DNA of 64,000 bases from VXYL01 sp965199915 (GTDB taxonomy: Bacteria; Pseudomonadota; Gammaproteobacteria; Pseudomonadales; Azotimanducaceae): contig OZ241348.1 in NCBI GenBank assembly GCA_965199915.1, positions 1,240,001-1,304,000 on the forward strand. Reading direction: 5' to 3'. Shown piece by piece: positions 33,200 to 41,906 of this stretch (within the stretch, counting starts at the first letter, position 1; the number at the start of each line of letters is the position of its first letter). The position numbers and the translations under genes are program-made. The notes beneath the pieces were generated by a model, which ran no database searches, was not told the DNA's origin, and saw only the letters and a list, made by a program, of their open reading frames with translations.

Positions 33200-34447
33200 T
33201 CAACGTTCCCACAACGCGCTCAGCGGCACGGCGATCATGCGCTTGTCGGGCAGCGGCAGCAGGTCCGCGCCGGCGTAGAGCAGGATGCCTTGCTGAAAGT
33301 CGTCGCCGCAGACGTTGGCTAGACGGGCCAGCCCCTTGCCGTCCCCGGCCCCTGGAGACATGGCCGATTTGACCTCAATGCCCCAAACCTTGCTCGCCTT
33401 GGTCATCACCACATCCACCTCCACTTGATCTTTGTCCCGGTAGTGCCAAAAGCGGAGTTCGGGGTCCGTCCAAGCGGCCTGGGCAACGAGTTGCTGAACC
33501 ACGAAGGACTCCAAGAGAAAGCCCATGCGATGCCGGTCGGTGAGCCAAGAATCGGCGGTGAGGCCGGCAAGGGTTGCGGCCAGGCCAGTGTCCAGCAGAT
33601 GCGCCTTTGGGGACTTGATGAGCCGCTTCGCCGTGTTGCGGTGCCATGGCCGCAGTCGGCGCACGAGAAACAGCCTTTCCAGCACGGCGAAATAGCTCTC
33701 CACGGACTCCCGGTGCAGAGCCAGTTCATTGGCCAGCGTGCTGATGCTGAGAAGGCGTCCGCTGCGCAAGGCGAGCAACTCCAGCAGCCTCGCCACTTGA
33801 TCGGCGTCCTTGATTTGCGCCACGTCCGCCACGTCGCGCTCGATGATGCTGCGCGTGTATTGGCGATGCCATTGCCTTGCGCGGGCCGGCGAACGGGTTA
33901 GCGGCTCGGGATAACCGCCGGCAGCCAATCTTTCGGGCAACGTCGGTCCGGCTTCGCCTTGCCCTGCCGCCATCCGTGGCTCAAGGGCGGCGGACAGCAA
34001 CGCCGCGACGAATCCACCGGGGCCGCACACCTTCTCCGCTTCCGTCAAAGGGTGTAGTTGGACGATTTCCATGCGTCCGGCCAAGGACTCGGTGACGTTT
34101 GGCAGGAGCAGGAGGTTGGCCGAACCGGTGAGCAGAAAGCGCCCTGGCCGGCGGTCGCCATCCACCGCAAGCTTGATGGCGGGGAGCAGGCCGGGTACGC
34201 GCTGAACCTCGTCCAAGATGCACTTGTCCGGCAGGCTGGCCACAAAGCCGGATGGGTCGGCGGTCGCCGTTCGTTGATAGCCGGGGTCGTCAAAGCTGAA
34301 GAAACCCCGTTGCGGCGCAAGTTGCTTGGCAAGCGTCGTCTTGCCGCTTTGCCGCGGACCAAGCAGGCAGACCACCGGCGTGTCCGCCAACGCCGTTTCG
34401 ACCACTGGGGTCAAGCGGCGGGGAACCAGTTGTTTAATCGCGTCCAT
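33200..34447 (-). CDS. AAA ATPase with DUF4143 C-terminal domain
   Basis: A 415-residue cytoplasmic ATPase of a family common in archaea and in symbiont and marine bacteria. Walker A is LLGPRQSGKTTLAKQL; Walker B KCILDEVQRVPGLLPAIK; the sensor stretch LLTGSANLLLLPNVTESL and LHPLTEAE are typical. The C-terminal DUF4143 part has GFLLESFVVQQLV and DQVEVDVVM with WGIEVKSA, resembling a PD-ExK-like fold. Function of the family is not established; defence, toxin-antitoxin and stress roles have been suggested. ATG 34447 lies at the edge of a 23-base tandem repeat, and each repeat unit itself contains ATGGACG, the same first bases as the gene. The only neighbours are the two small secreted proteins. 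Confidence 0.8.
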   Translation of the reverse strand: MDAIKQLVPRRLTPVVETALADTPVVCLLGPRQSGKTTLAKQLAPQRGFFSFDDPGYQRTATADPSGFVASLPDKCILDEVQRVPGLLPAIKLAVDGDRRPGRFLLTGSANLLLLPNVTESLAGRMEIVQLHPLTEAEKVCGPGGFVAALLSAALEPRMAAGQGEAGPTLPERLAAGGYPEPLTRSPARARQWHRQYTRSIIERDVADVAQIKDADQVARLLELLALRSGRLLSISTLANELALHRESVESYFAVLERLFLVRRLRPWHRNTAKRLIKSPKAHLLDTGLAATLAGLTADSWLTDRHRMGFLLESFVVQQLVAQAAWTDPELRFWHYRDKDQVEVDVVMTKASKVWGIEVKSAMSPGAGDGKGLARLANVCGDDFQQGILLYAGADLLPLPDKRMIAVPLSALWER

Positions 34448-34689
34448 TTGCCAAGGCAGCGTCCATTTGCCGGTCAGGGCAGCGTCCATTTGCCGGTCAG
34501 GGCAGCGTCCATTTGCCGGTCAGGGCAGCGTCCATTTGCCGGTCAGGGCAGCGTCCATTTGCCGGTCAGGGCAGCGTCCATTTGCCGGTCAGGGCAGCGT
34601 CCATTTGCCGGTCAGGGTACCGTCCATTTGCCGGTTTAGCAAGCGTCCGATTTGTGGTTCAAGGGGCGTCCAGTTGCCGGGAACGGCCA
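34441..34689. repeat. 23-bp minisatellite at the DUF4143 gene start
   Basis: Eight near-identical 23-base units (CGTCCATTTGCCGGTCAGGG plus CAG) lie head to tail from 34460 to 34643; the last one or two vary. Degenerate units flank them at 34441-34459 (the codons of the ATPase start) and 34644-34689. There are no spacers, so it is not a CRISPR array. The unit length is not a multiple of three. Confidence 0.9.
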
Positions 34690-34839
34690 AAGGTCCCTAC
34701 TCTGGTCCGGGGCAAGGGCCTGGTTTGAAGTGCCACGTCATCCTCCAAGCGTGGAGGAATCAACGCCCCTCGCATACCCGTGGAGCGTTGTATGCGCCGT
34801 CAACTCGCGCTCATGGCGTTGAACAGTTCCGGCACCCGA

Positions 34840-34905
34840 TCTGAGCGGGAACCCGCCGCGCACCGGAACGCAGGTGATGTCGGCGCGCCAACCTAGTCCG
34901 GGCGC
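34840..34905 (-). pseudogene. Possible IS3-family transposase remnant
   Basis: A 20-residue stretch read on the minus strand, WRADITCVPVRGGFPL, resembles the start of the IS3 OrfB integrase core (WxADITYIPxRxGFLYL), which holds the first catalytic Asp. Nothing on either side continues the homology. The rest of the gap 34690-34974 holds two short hairpins (around 34740-34760 and 34764-34791) and no gene that I can support. Confidence 0.3.
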
Positions 34906-34974
34906 TCCATCGCCACGCCGCGGAGCAGGTACGGGCACACCTTGCCGACTGTCCCCAAGAGCGGGACAACTCAG

Positions 34975-35406
34975 TCAACCCAGCCCCGTGCAGGATTGCG
35001 TAAAGGTGATCGAGGCGCCGCTGCCGGTGAAGGTCAATGTGACTGCGCTTCCGTCAATGAAGTCGGGGCTTTCCGTGGTTCCGCAGTCGATGGTGGCGGT
35101 GCTGGTGCGGGTGCCGTCGTTGTAATCCACATCGAGCGCCTCGTCGTCCGTCACCGTGCAGGTGATGTCGAGCGTGGTGCCCTTATTGACCCGATGAACC
35201 GCGCCGCCGCAACTGACATTCAGCAAACCAGCCGGTTTGTCTTTGCCCGCGGCGGGGGTCGTGGTGTTGTTGACGATGGACACGGACACGTCTTGCGACT
35301 CGCTAGCCGCGTCGTCAGCAGCGTGACTGGTGGCGTGGGTCGCGGTGGGCGCGAACACCACCAAAGCCGCAACGATGAGCTTGAGCATGGAACGGGGAAA
35401 GCGCAT
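34975..35406 (-). CDS. Small secreted protein, paralogue of the 32535-33086 product
   Basis: A 143-residue exported protein. The signal peptide is MLKLIVAALVVFAPTATHA. The mature part repeats the pattern of the protein encoded 2 kb away: VSVSIVNNTTTPAAG, LLNVSCGGAVHRV, LDITCTVTDDEALDVDY, IDCGTTES and VTLTFTGSGASITFTQSC, with the same four Cys. It ends at the point where the other continues into a Gly-Asp-Ser tail. ATG 35406 has TTGGAGG upstream. Function unknown; beta-sandwich adhesin-like or surface-attached roles are possible. The pair probably arose by local duplication. Confidence 0.7.
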   Translation of the reverse strand: MRFPRSMLKLIVAALVVFAPTATHATSHAADDAASESQDVSVSIVNNTTTPAAGKDKPAGLLNVSCGGAVHRVNKGTTLDITCTVTDDEALDVDYNDGTRTSTATIDCGTTESPDFIDGSAVTLTFTGSGASITFTQSCTGLG

Positions 35407-35525
35407 GGAATTGCCTCCAAGCAGAACTGTCGCAAGCCGACATCATAGCCCAAGCAGGCGCCGGAGTGCGGCCCTTGGAAAGCGGTACACTAAACGTCAC
35501 CGTGCTTGGCAGCAGACGGAAAAAG

Positions 35526-36131
35526 ATGATCGAGCTGTTTTGGCATCCGCGCACCCGCGCCGCCCGCGTCGCTTGGATGCTGGAGGAAGCGGAGGTCGCC
35601 TACCGGCGCGTGCTTGTGGACATCGGCGCCACCGATGCGCAGCGCGACGCGGCGTTCTTGGCGGCAAGCCCCATGGGCAAGGTGCCGGCCTTGCGCGATG
35701 GCGAAGTGCGGATGGCGGATTCCGCGGCGATCTGCATATATCTCGCGGACCGGTACCCGGCGCGCGGCTTGGCGCCGGCCTTGGACGACGCGCAACGCGG
35801 CATGTACCTCTATTGGATGATCTACGCGCCGGGTGTGATGGAGCCGGCGATGTCCGAGAAGTTCGCCGGCGCCGCGCCCAATTCCCACTCGTCCGGCTGG
35901 GGGGATTTCGACCGCATGATCGAGACGCTGGAAAAACAACTGGCCGGCGGCCCGTGGCTGCTCGGCCAGAAGTTCAGCGCCGCGGACGTGATGGTCGGTT
36001 CGGGCGTCCACTTCATGGGAATGTTCGGCCTGTTGCCCGAGTCGGCGGCGCTCAACGGCTACATGGAACGGTGCTTGGCGCGGCCCGCTTGGAAACGAGC
36101 GATGGCCGCCGAGGAGCAACCGCCGGCCTAG
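35526..36131 (+). CDS. Glutathione S-transferase family protein
   Basis: A 201-residue cytosolic GST. The thioredoxin-like N-terminal domain starts MIELFWHPRTRAARVAWMLEE and carries the cis-Pro motif GKVPALRDGEVRMADSAAI, whose DS(A) binds the glutathione gamma-glutamyl part. The helical C-terminal domain holds WLLGQKFSAADVMVGSGV, the N-capping box/hydrophobic staple of GSTs. The usual catalytic Ser/Tyr/Cys position near residue 7-10 reads HPRTRA, so Thr or Arg may act instead. ATG 35526 follows AAAAAG. It lies 15 bases before the yihY-like gene and may share a transcript. Electrophile detoxification is the likely role; substrate not predictable. Confidence 0.88.
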   Translation: MIELFWHPRTRAARVAWMLEEAEVAYRRVLVDIGATDAQRDAAFLAASPMGKVPALRDGEVRMADSAAICIYLADRYPARGLAPALDDAQRGMYLYWMIYAPGVMEPAMSEKFAGAAPNSHSSGWGDFDRMIETLEKQLAGGPWLLGQKFSAADVMVGSGVHFMGMFGLLPESAALNGYMERCLARPAWKRAMAAEEQPPA

Positions 36132-36146
36132 CGAGCGCCGGCGGCG

Positions 36147-37436
36147 ATGCCGGTGGTCGCTCATGGCGGGGCACTGGTTGCTTTGGGTCAGCCCAACACG
36201 ACACGGCTGCGCGCCTTGGCAAGAACCGCGGCGCGGCGCATGCGCTGGTTCGGCGGCGAACTCGCGCGCCAATTCGTCCGCCACCAATGCCTGACGAGCG
36301 CCGCCGCGCTCACCTACACCACGCTGCTCGCGTTGGTGCCGCTCATGACCGTCACCTACCTTGTGTTTTCCGCGTTCCCCGAACTCGCTGTCGTGCGCGC
36401 CGCGGTCGAAGAGTTCCTGGTCGAGACTTTCGTGCCAAACGCCAGCGCGGCGCTGATTGACAAGCTCGGAGAGTTCTCCGCCCGCGCCACCGAGCTCGGC
36501 ATCGTCAGCGTGGCGGTCCTCGCCGTGTTCGCCCTATTGGCGCTCGCGCGCATGGAAAGCGCCTTCAACGCCATCTGGGGCGCGCCGGCGCCGCGCACCG
36601 GCATGCAACGGTTCCTGTTCTATTGGGCGGCGTTGACGGTCGGCCCGCCATTGCTCGTCGGAGCGCTGCTCGCAACCTCGTACCTCTACGCGCTGCCGCT
36701 GGTGACGGATTTGGACGCTTGGGGCGCGCGCGAACGGCTGCTCGACTTGGCGCCGGACCTCGCCGTCGTCGCCACCTTCACCTGGCTCTATTACGCGATG
36801 CCGAACACGCGCGTGGTGTTTCGGCATGCGCTGATCGCCGGCCTGCTAACCATGTTGTTGTTCGGCGTCGCCAAGTGGGCCTTCGCGGTGTTCGTCGAGC
36901 GTTCCACCACGGCGTTGGTGTACGGCGCGTTCGCGGCGCTGCCGTTTTTCCTAGTTTGGATCTACATGGTTTGGCTGCTGGCGCTCGGCGGCGCGGTGTT
37001 CGCCCGCACATTGTCGTTGTCGCCGCCTGCCAAGGACGACCGCCGCGCACCACCGCCGCCGCTGTTGCTGCAATGCGCCCGCGCGCTCGCGGTCTTGCGC
37101 GCCGCCCATGAACGCGGAGAGGCGGTTGCGACGGCGGCGCTGGCGGAGGAGGCGGGCCTGCGGGAGACCGCTCGCGAGCGCGTCTTGGGCGTGTTGGCGC
37201 GCGAGCGGCTGGTGCGGTCGACGGACGACGGGCGCTTGACGTTGGGGCGAAGCCTGGGAACCGTGACGTTGTTGGATCTGCACCGCTGGCTGCCGGAGGC
37301 GTTGCCCGCGGGCATCATGGAAGAAAACGGCGCCGCGAAAGCCGTGGCCGGGCGCCTGCGCGCGGTCGCGGCTTGTGGCGAGCGCGAATTGAACGTCTCT
37401 TTGGAGGCGGTATTGACCGAGGGCGATGCGCGGTAG
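36147..37436 (+). CDS. YihY/BrkB-family membrane protein with C-terminal winged helix
   Basis: A 429-residue inner-membrane protein of the YihY family, once called RNase BN. Six membrane segments are visible between residues about 55 and 290, with the family motif SAAALTYTTLLALVPLMTV in the first, FALLALARMESAFNAIWG between, and YGAFAALPFFLVWIYMVWL in the last. The C-terminal 130 residues form a cytoplasmic winged-helix-like region (AALAEEAGLRETARERVLGVL), found in many proteobacterial members. The family's function is unproven; envelope or lipid transport roles have been suggested, and the RNase assignment was wrong. Starts 15 bases after the GST gene. Confidence 0.88.
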   Translation: MPVVAHGGALVALGQPNTTRLRALARTAARRMRWFGGELARQFVRHQCLTSAAALTYTTLLALVPLMTVTYLVFSAFPELAVVRAAVEEFLVETFVPNASAALIDKLGEFSARATELGIVSVAVLAVFALLALARMESAFNAIWGAPAPRTGMQRFLFYWAALTVGPPLLVGALLATSYLYALPLVTDLDAWGARERLLDLAPDLAVVATFTWLYYAMPNTRVVFRHALIAGLLTMLLFGVAKWAFAVFVERSTTALVYGAFAALPFFLVWIYMVWLLALGGAVFARTLSLSPPAKDDRRAPPPPLLLQCARALAVLRAAHERGEAVATAALAEEAGLRETARERVLGVLARERLVRSTDDGRLTLGRSLGTVTLLDLHRWLPEALPAGIMEENGAAKAVAGRLRAVAACGERELNVSLEAVLTEGDAR

Positions 37437-37567
37437 ATCCGCACCACCCCTGTGCCCCCCGCCCCCTCGCCCCCTTCCCCCCGGCCCCACTCGATTGCTG
37501 GACATGCCATCGGCCTTCGCGCAACATTGACGGCGTTCGGTCGTTGCCGGCCGCCTGCGGAGAAACC

Positions 37568-38344
37568 ATGACCATTCACCTTCGGCAGATCTGTCTGGTC
37601 GCGCGCGACTTGACATCCACCATCGACGACTTGGAGCGGATATTCGGCATCCACCGCTGTTTCGTGGACGACGGCGTTGGCAAGTGGGGGCTGATCAACA
37701 CGCTGTTGCCGGTGGGCCGCAACATGCTCGAAGTGGTGGCGCCGGTGGAGGAGAACACCGCTGCTGGGCGCTATCTGGACCGGCGCATCGGCGACGGCGG
37801 CTACATGGTGATCTGCCAAGCGGATTCCTTCGCGGAACAGCAGGCCGTGCGGCAACGCGCGCTCGACAACGGCGTGCGCATCGCGTGGGAAGCAAGCCGC
37901 GAAAACTGGAACATCTGCCAGATCCACCCCGGGGACATGAAGGCCTCGTTCTTCGAGATCGATTGGGACGCGGCCAACGACTTCGCCGGCAATTGGCAAC
38001 CGGCCGGCGGCACGCAGTGGTTCGACAAAGTGGATCAATCCGTCACGGTGGACTACGCCGCCGTGGAGCTGCAAGGCCCGGATCCGGTCGGGCTTGCGGA
38101 ACTGTGGGGCAAAGTGGCCGGCCTGCCGATCGCTCGGGACGGCGACGCGCTGCGCATGGCGTTGAACAACGTGGACATCCGCTTCGTTGAAGACCGTGAC
38201 GGGCGTGGCTACGGGTTGGGCGGTTTGGACCTGAAAGTGGCGGACCGCGACCGCATCCTGGCCAAGGCGAAGGAGCGCGGCGTCTACGTCAAAGACAACC
38301 GAGTGGATGTCTGCGGAGTGCGCTTCCGGCTCTTGGACGCCTAG
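37568..38344 (+). CDS. VOC (glyoxalase-fold) family protein
   Basis: A 258-residue protein with two betaalphabetabetabeta halves of the vicinal oxygen chelate fold. The first half, LRQICLVARDLTSTIDDLERIFGI, places a Gln or Ser rather than His at the usual first metal site; NMLEVVAPVEENTAAGRYL and FEIDWDAAN carry acidic candidates for the others. The second half starts around VTVDYAAVELQGPDPVG. Members include dioxygenases, isomerases and glyoxalases; the metal set here is not clearly complete, so the reaction is unknown. ATG 37568 follows GCGGAGAAACC. It stands alone, 131 bases after the yihY-like gene. Intact. Confidence 0.75.
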   Translation: MTIHLRQICLVARDLTSTIDDLERIFGIHRCFVDDGVGKWGLINTLLPVGRNMLEVVAPVEENTAAGRYLDRRIGDGGYMVICQADSFAEQQAVRQRALDNGVRIAWEASRENWNICQIHPGDMKASFFEIDWDAANDFAGNWQPAGGTQWFDKVDQSVTVDYAAVELQGPDPVGLAELWGKVAGLPIARDGDALRMALNNVDIRFVEDRDGRGYGLGGLDLKVADRDRILAKAKERGVYVKDNRVDVCGVRFRLLDA

Positions 38345-38378
38345 GCGCGGCTTCTAAAAGACGGATAGAAAGGTCTGG

Positions 38379-39362
38379 TCACGGGGGCCCGGTAAACACG
38401 GATCCGCCCGGGGCATCGGGGAGGTTGAGCTCGACCGTCGGGCCTCCGTCGTACAGTTCCAATTCCCGATCCAGATCGTTGACGGACTCTATGCGCCTGC
38501 CGGTTGCGCGCAGGCGTTCGTTCATGCCGTCGACCGCGGCTTGGAGTTGCTCCTCCATGAAGGGAAGCGGCACCGCCTCCGTGTCCAAGTGCAGCGTTCC
38601 GTCACGCACGACGATTGCCGCCATGACTTGGCCCATCAACCCTCTCACTTCCTCGTCGATGATCATCGTGGTCTCGTCAAGCAGGTCCAGGCCGCTGATT
38701 TCGCTCGGACGCCGGGCGTTGTCGACAATCTTCAGGTGCGCCAACGCCGGCATCTGTTCGAGTTCGGGCGGAATAACGTCAGCCAAGTGATTGCCATGTG
38801 CTATGAGCCGTTGCAGCGTGCCAATCCCGCGCAATTCCGATGGCAGGGATCCGGTCAACTGGTTGTGTTGCAAGCCCAACGCCTGCAGGGATCTGGATTG
38901 GCCCAAGGTCGCGGGGATTTCTCCCGACAACCTGTTGTAGGACAAGTCCAAGCGTTTCAAGGCGGGCATCGACCCGAAAGAGCGGGGGATGCCGCCCGTT
39001 AGCTCGTTGCCGGAGAGAAGCACGCTTTCGAGATTGGCCAATTCCCCTATGGAATCCGGAATCGCGCCCCAAATCGTGTTCCACCGAAGGTCGAGGGCTT
39101 TGAGGTGGCGCAGGTCTTCAAGACCGTCCGGCAACGCGCCGGTCAAGCCGTTGCCCGCCAAGTCGATCTCGAGCACACGGCCGTTGTGGGTGCCGACGCC
39201 ATGCCACTCGCCGAGCGGCGCAGCGCTCCCCCAGCCGTCGTTGCGTTCCCACTGATCGCCTCCGAGCGCGTCGTACAGCGACTGCAAGGCGTCCCGCTCG
39301 GAGGCGTCCAACCCCACCGCACACAGGGCGACCAAGACCGACATCAACATGCGCACTTTCAC
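38379..39362 (-). CDS. Exported leucine-rich repeat protein (plant-type LRR)
   Basis: A 327-residue protein starting at GTG 39362, five bases after GGAGAGAG. The leader MLMSVLVALCAVGLDA suggests export. An LRR N-cap follows, DALQSLYDALGGDQWERNDGW, a form shared with plant and bacterial receptor-like LRRs. About six 24-residue repeats of the type LKALDLRWNTIWGAIPDSIGE and LKRLDLSYNRLSGEIPATLG come next; the xIPxxL pattern is that of plant-specific LRRs. The C-terminal 110 residues (MIIDEEVRGLMGQVMAAIVV onwards) are unassigned, with no anchor motif. Likely a surface or periplasmic ligand-binding protein; partner unknown. Confidence 0.8.
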   Translation of the reverse strand: MKVRMLMSVLVALCAVGLDASERDALQSLYDALGGDQWERNDGWGSAAPLGEWHGVGTHNGRVLEIDLAGNGLTGALPDGLEDLRHLKALDLRWNTIWGAIPDSIGELANLESVLLSGNELTGGIPRSFGSMPALKRLDLSYNRLSGEIPATLGQSRSLQALGLQHNQLTGSLPSELRGIGTLQRLIAHGNHLADVIPPELEQMPALAHLKIVDNARRPSEISGLDLLDETTMIIDEEVRGLMGQVMAAIVVRDGTLHLDTEAVPLPFMEEQLQAAVDGMNERLRATGRRIESVNDLDRELELYDGGPTVELNLPDAPGGSVFTGPP

Positions 39363-39422
39363 TGGTCTCTCTCCTTTTTGCAGCCAAAATCCAGAACGCA
39401 ATTTACCAGCCGCTGCCAGCGG

Positions 39423-40703
39423 CTATTCGCTTCGCCGCTCGATGCGCGCCCCCAACGCCTGCAAGCGCGTCTCCAACCGTTCGTAGCCGCGGTCTATCTG
39501 CCCTGCGTTGTGGATGGTGCTTTCGCCTTGGGCGCTCAAGGCGGCGATCACCAGCGCCATGCCGGCGCGGATGTCCGGCGAAACCAAGCGTTCGCCGCGC
39601 AAGGGCGTCGGCCCCATCACCAGCGCCCGGTGCGGGTCGCAGAGCACGATGCCGGCGCCCATGTCGATCAGCCGATCCACGAACACCAGGCGACGGTCGA
39701 ACATCTTCTGGTGAATCAGCACCGTGCCGCGACTCTGCGTGGCCACCACCAAGGCGATGCTGATGAGGTCCGGCGGAAAACCCGGCCACGGCATGTCGTC
39801 GATTTTCGGCACGGCGCCGTCGAAATCCGGCAGCACGGCGAGTTCCTGCCCGGCCGGCACCACGATGTCGCCGTCGTCGTCTTGCCAAGTGATGCCGAGG
39901 CGCCCGTACATGATGCGCGTCATGCGGTGTTCGTGCGGATGCGCGCCTTCGATGCGAATGCCCGAGCGGGTTGCCGCGGCGAGGCCGATGAGCGAGCCCA
40001 CTTCCATGTAGTCCGGGCCGATGTCGAAACGGGCGCCGTGCAAACGCGGCACCCCCTCAATGGTCAGATCGTGGGTGCCAATGCCGCGGATGCGCGCGCC
40101 CATCGCGTTCAAGCACCGGCACACGTCCTGCACGTGCGGCTCCATCGCGGCGTTGGCAATAGTGGTCGCGCCTTCGGCGAGCACCGCCGCGAAAATCGCC
40201 TGCTCGGTGCCGGTGACGCTCATTTCGTCCAAGAACAAATCGCCGGCGCGCAGCTTCTTTGTTCGCAGCAGGTAGTGGCCCGGTTCGGTGTCGATCTCCA
40301 CCCCCATCGCCTGCAGCGCGAGAAGGTGCGTGTCCAGGCGCCGGCGGCCAATCCGGTCGCCGCCGGGGCGCGCGATGCGGGCGCGACCGAACCGCGCCAA
40401 CAGCGGTGCCGCGAGCAGCACGGCGGTGCGAATCTGGCCGGAGAGCGCGGCGTCCGGCGCCGCGTCCACGACGTTGGCGGCGCGCAGGGCGCAGGTGTTG
40501 TTCTCGAAGCAAGCCTCCACGCCGATGCTGCGCAACACGGCGAGTTTGGTGTGGACGTCGCCGATGTTCGGCACGTTGCCGATGATCAGCGGCTCGTCGG
40601 TGAGCACGGACGCCGCCAAGAGCGGCAGCGCCGAGTTTTTGTTGCCCATCGGCGCGATGGCGCCGCTGAGCGTTTGGGCGCCTTCGATGCGGAAGTAGTC
40701 CAT
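39423..40703 (-). CDS. murA: UDP-N-acetylglucosamine 1-carboxyvinyltransferase MurA, Cys-to-Asp type
   Basis: A 426-residue enolpyruvyl transferase that transfers phosphoenolpyruvate to UDP-GlcNAc, the first committed step of peptidoglycan synthesis. GNKNSALP carries Lys22 and Asn23 at the same positions as in E. coli. The active-site loop reads ARPGGDRIGRRRLDTHL: Asp116 stands where most bacteria have the fosfomycin-reactive Cys (Cys115 in E. coli). The same change is known from mycobacteria and Chlamydia and leaves the enzyme active but fosfomycin-resistant. Other family stretches are present (GTEQAIFAAVLAEG, DYMEVGSLIGLAA, FPPDLISIALV, VSPDIRAGMALV). ATG 40703 has no strong ribosome site. 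No other cell-wall genes adjoin. A paralogous enolpyruvyl transferase cannot be excluded. Confidence 0.88.
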   Translation of the reverse strand: MDYFRIEGAQTLSGAIAPMGNKNSALPLLAASVLTDEPLIIGNVPNIGDVHTKLAVLRSIGVEACFENNTCALRAANVVDAAPDAALSGQIRTAVLLAAPLLARFGRARIARPGGDRIGRRRLDTHLLALQAMGVEIDTEPGHYLLRTKKLRAGDLFLDEMSVTGTEQAIFAAVLAEGATTIANAAMEPHVQDVCRCLNAMGARIRGIGTHDLTIEGVPRLHGARFDIGPDYMEVGSLIGLAAATRSGIRIEGAHPHEHRMTRIMYGRLGITWQDDDGDIVVPAGQELAVLPDFDGAVPKIDDMPWPGFPPDLISIALVVATQSRGTVLIHQKMFDRRLVFVDRLIDMGAGIVLCDPHRALVMGPTPLRGERLVSPDIRAGMALVIAALSAQGESTIHNAGQIDRGYERLETRLQALGARIERRSE

Positions 40704-40777
40704 GCGCCCTCAGCCTACTTGAGAAATCCGAAAGCAGTGGCACCGCAATGGAGGTTGGGTGCGCCTTTGTCCGCGTA

Positions 40778-40801
40778 GCCACCGCTCCCGTCGGCGGTGG
40801 C
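40778..40801 (-). terminator. Hairpin downstream of the alcohol dehydrogenase gene
   Basis: GCCACCGC and GCGGTGGC, eight base pairs with an 8-base loop, begin 19 bases after the stop of the dehydrogenase gene. No T tract follows, so termination strength is doubtful. Confidence 0.35.
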
Positions 40802-40820
40802 GCGGCAAACGAACGGCGGC

Positions 40821-41906
40821 CTACGAATCGAACACGATGACGCTGCGCGCCACTTCGCCGGTGTTCAGCGCCAGCAGCGCGTCCGTCACCTCGGCCAAGC
40901 CGATGCGCTTGGAGATCATCTCGTCCAAGTGCAACCGGCCTTGCAGGTAGAACTCCACAAAACGCGGCATGTCCACGCGGAAGCGGTTGGAGCCCATCAT
41001 CGAGCCTTGGATCTTCTTCTCCGCCAAGAAGTCCGGCCCGTGCAGCTGCACCATCTCGCCCGGCGGAATCATGCCGATCACCGTTGCCGCGCCACCCGGA
41101 CGCAACATGCGGAACGCCTGCTCCGCCGTGGCCTTGAGGCCGATGGCCTCGAACGAGTAATGCACGCCGCCGCCGGTGAGGTCGCGCACCTGCTGCACGG
41201 CGTCGCCGTCGCTCGCGTTCACCATGTCCGTGGCGCCGAAATTGCCCGCCAATTGCAGCTTGGAAGCCACCGTGTCCACGGCGATCACCTTCGAGGCCCC
41301 GGCGATGGCGGCGCCGTTCACGCAGGAGAGCCCCACGCCGCCGCAGCCGATCACCGCCACCGTGGCGCCGGGTTCCACCGCCGCGGTGTGAATGACCGCG
41401 CCGACGCCGGTGGTGACGCCGCAGCCGATGAGCGCCGCCCGGTCGAGGGGCATGTCGTCGCGGATTTTCACCACCGAGTGTTCGTGAACGAGCATCTGCT
41501 CGGCGAAGGAGCCGAGGTTGGCGAATTGCGTCAAGCCGTCGCCGCCCTTGGAAAGCCGCGGCGCGTCCTCGGCACCGCGCCGCACCTCCGGTTCCTGACA
41601 CAGCGACATGTGGCCGGTGAGGCAGTATTCGCAATGCCCGCAAAACACCGAAAGACAGGTGATCACGTGATCGCCCGGCTGCACGTAGCGCACCGCGCTG
41701 CCCACCTCCTCCACCACGCCGGCGGACTCGTGACCGAGCACGCAGGGCGTCTGGCCGGGATAGGTGCCGTTGAAGAAGTGCATGTCCGAATGGCAAACGC
41801 CCGCCGCGGCGGTGCGCACCAGCACCTCGCGCGGGCCGGGCTTGTCGATGGCCACGTCCTCGATTGCCATCGGCGTGTTCACGGCGCGGAATACGGCGGC
41901 TTTCAT
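40821..41906 (-). CDS. Zinc-dependent alcohol dehydrogenase (class III-like)
   Basis: A 361-residue medium-chain dehydrogenase using NAD. Catalytic zinc ligands are visible in GVCHSDMHFFNG (Cys, with His next) and LGHESAGVVEEVG (His, Glu), and the second-site Cys in LIGCGVTTGVGA. The structural zinc cluster is CGHCEYCLTGHMSLC, four cysteines. The nucleotide-binding motif is VAVIGCGGVGLSCVNGA. The sequence is closest in layout to the class III/formaldehyde-type enzymes, although without glutathione-pathway neighbours its substrate is unknown. ATG 41906 has GAGG ten bases upstream; the frame's earlier codons lack a ribosome site. Single gene, with a hairpin after it. Confidence 0.88.
   Translation of the reverse strand: MKAAVFRAVNTPMAIEDVAIDKPGPREVLVRTAAAGVCHSDMHFFNGTYPGQTPCVLGHESAGVVEEVGSAVRYVQPGDHVITCLSVFCGHCEYCLTGHMSLCQEPEVRRGAEDAPRLSKGGDGLTQFANLGSFAEQMLVHEHSVVKIRDDMPLDRAALIGCGVTTGVGAVIHTAAVEPGATVAVIGCGGVGLSCVNGAAIAGASKVIAVDTVASKLQLAGNFGATDMVNASDGDAVQQVRDLTGGGVHYSFEAIGLKATAEQAFRMLRPGGAATVIGMIPPGEMVQLHGPDFLAEKKIQGSMMGSNRFRVDMPRFVEFYLQGRLHLDEMISKRIGLAEVTDALLALNTGEVARSVIVFDS

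Noticed and set aside
34460..34643. Tandem repeat array considered as CRISPR
   Set aside because: Units are 23 bases, directly abutting, with no unique spacers and no cas genes nearby.
39105..40778. Plus-strand 557-codon frame over murA
   Set aside because: Antisense to murA; His/Arg-rich translation without motifs.
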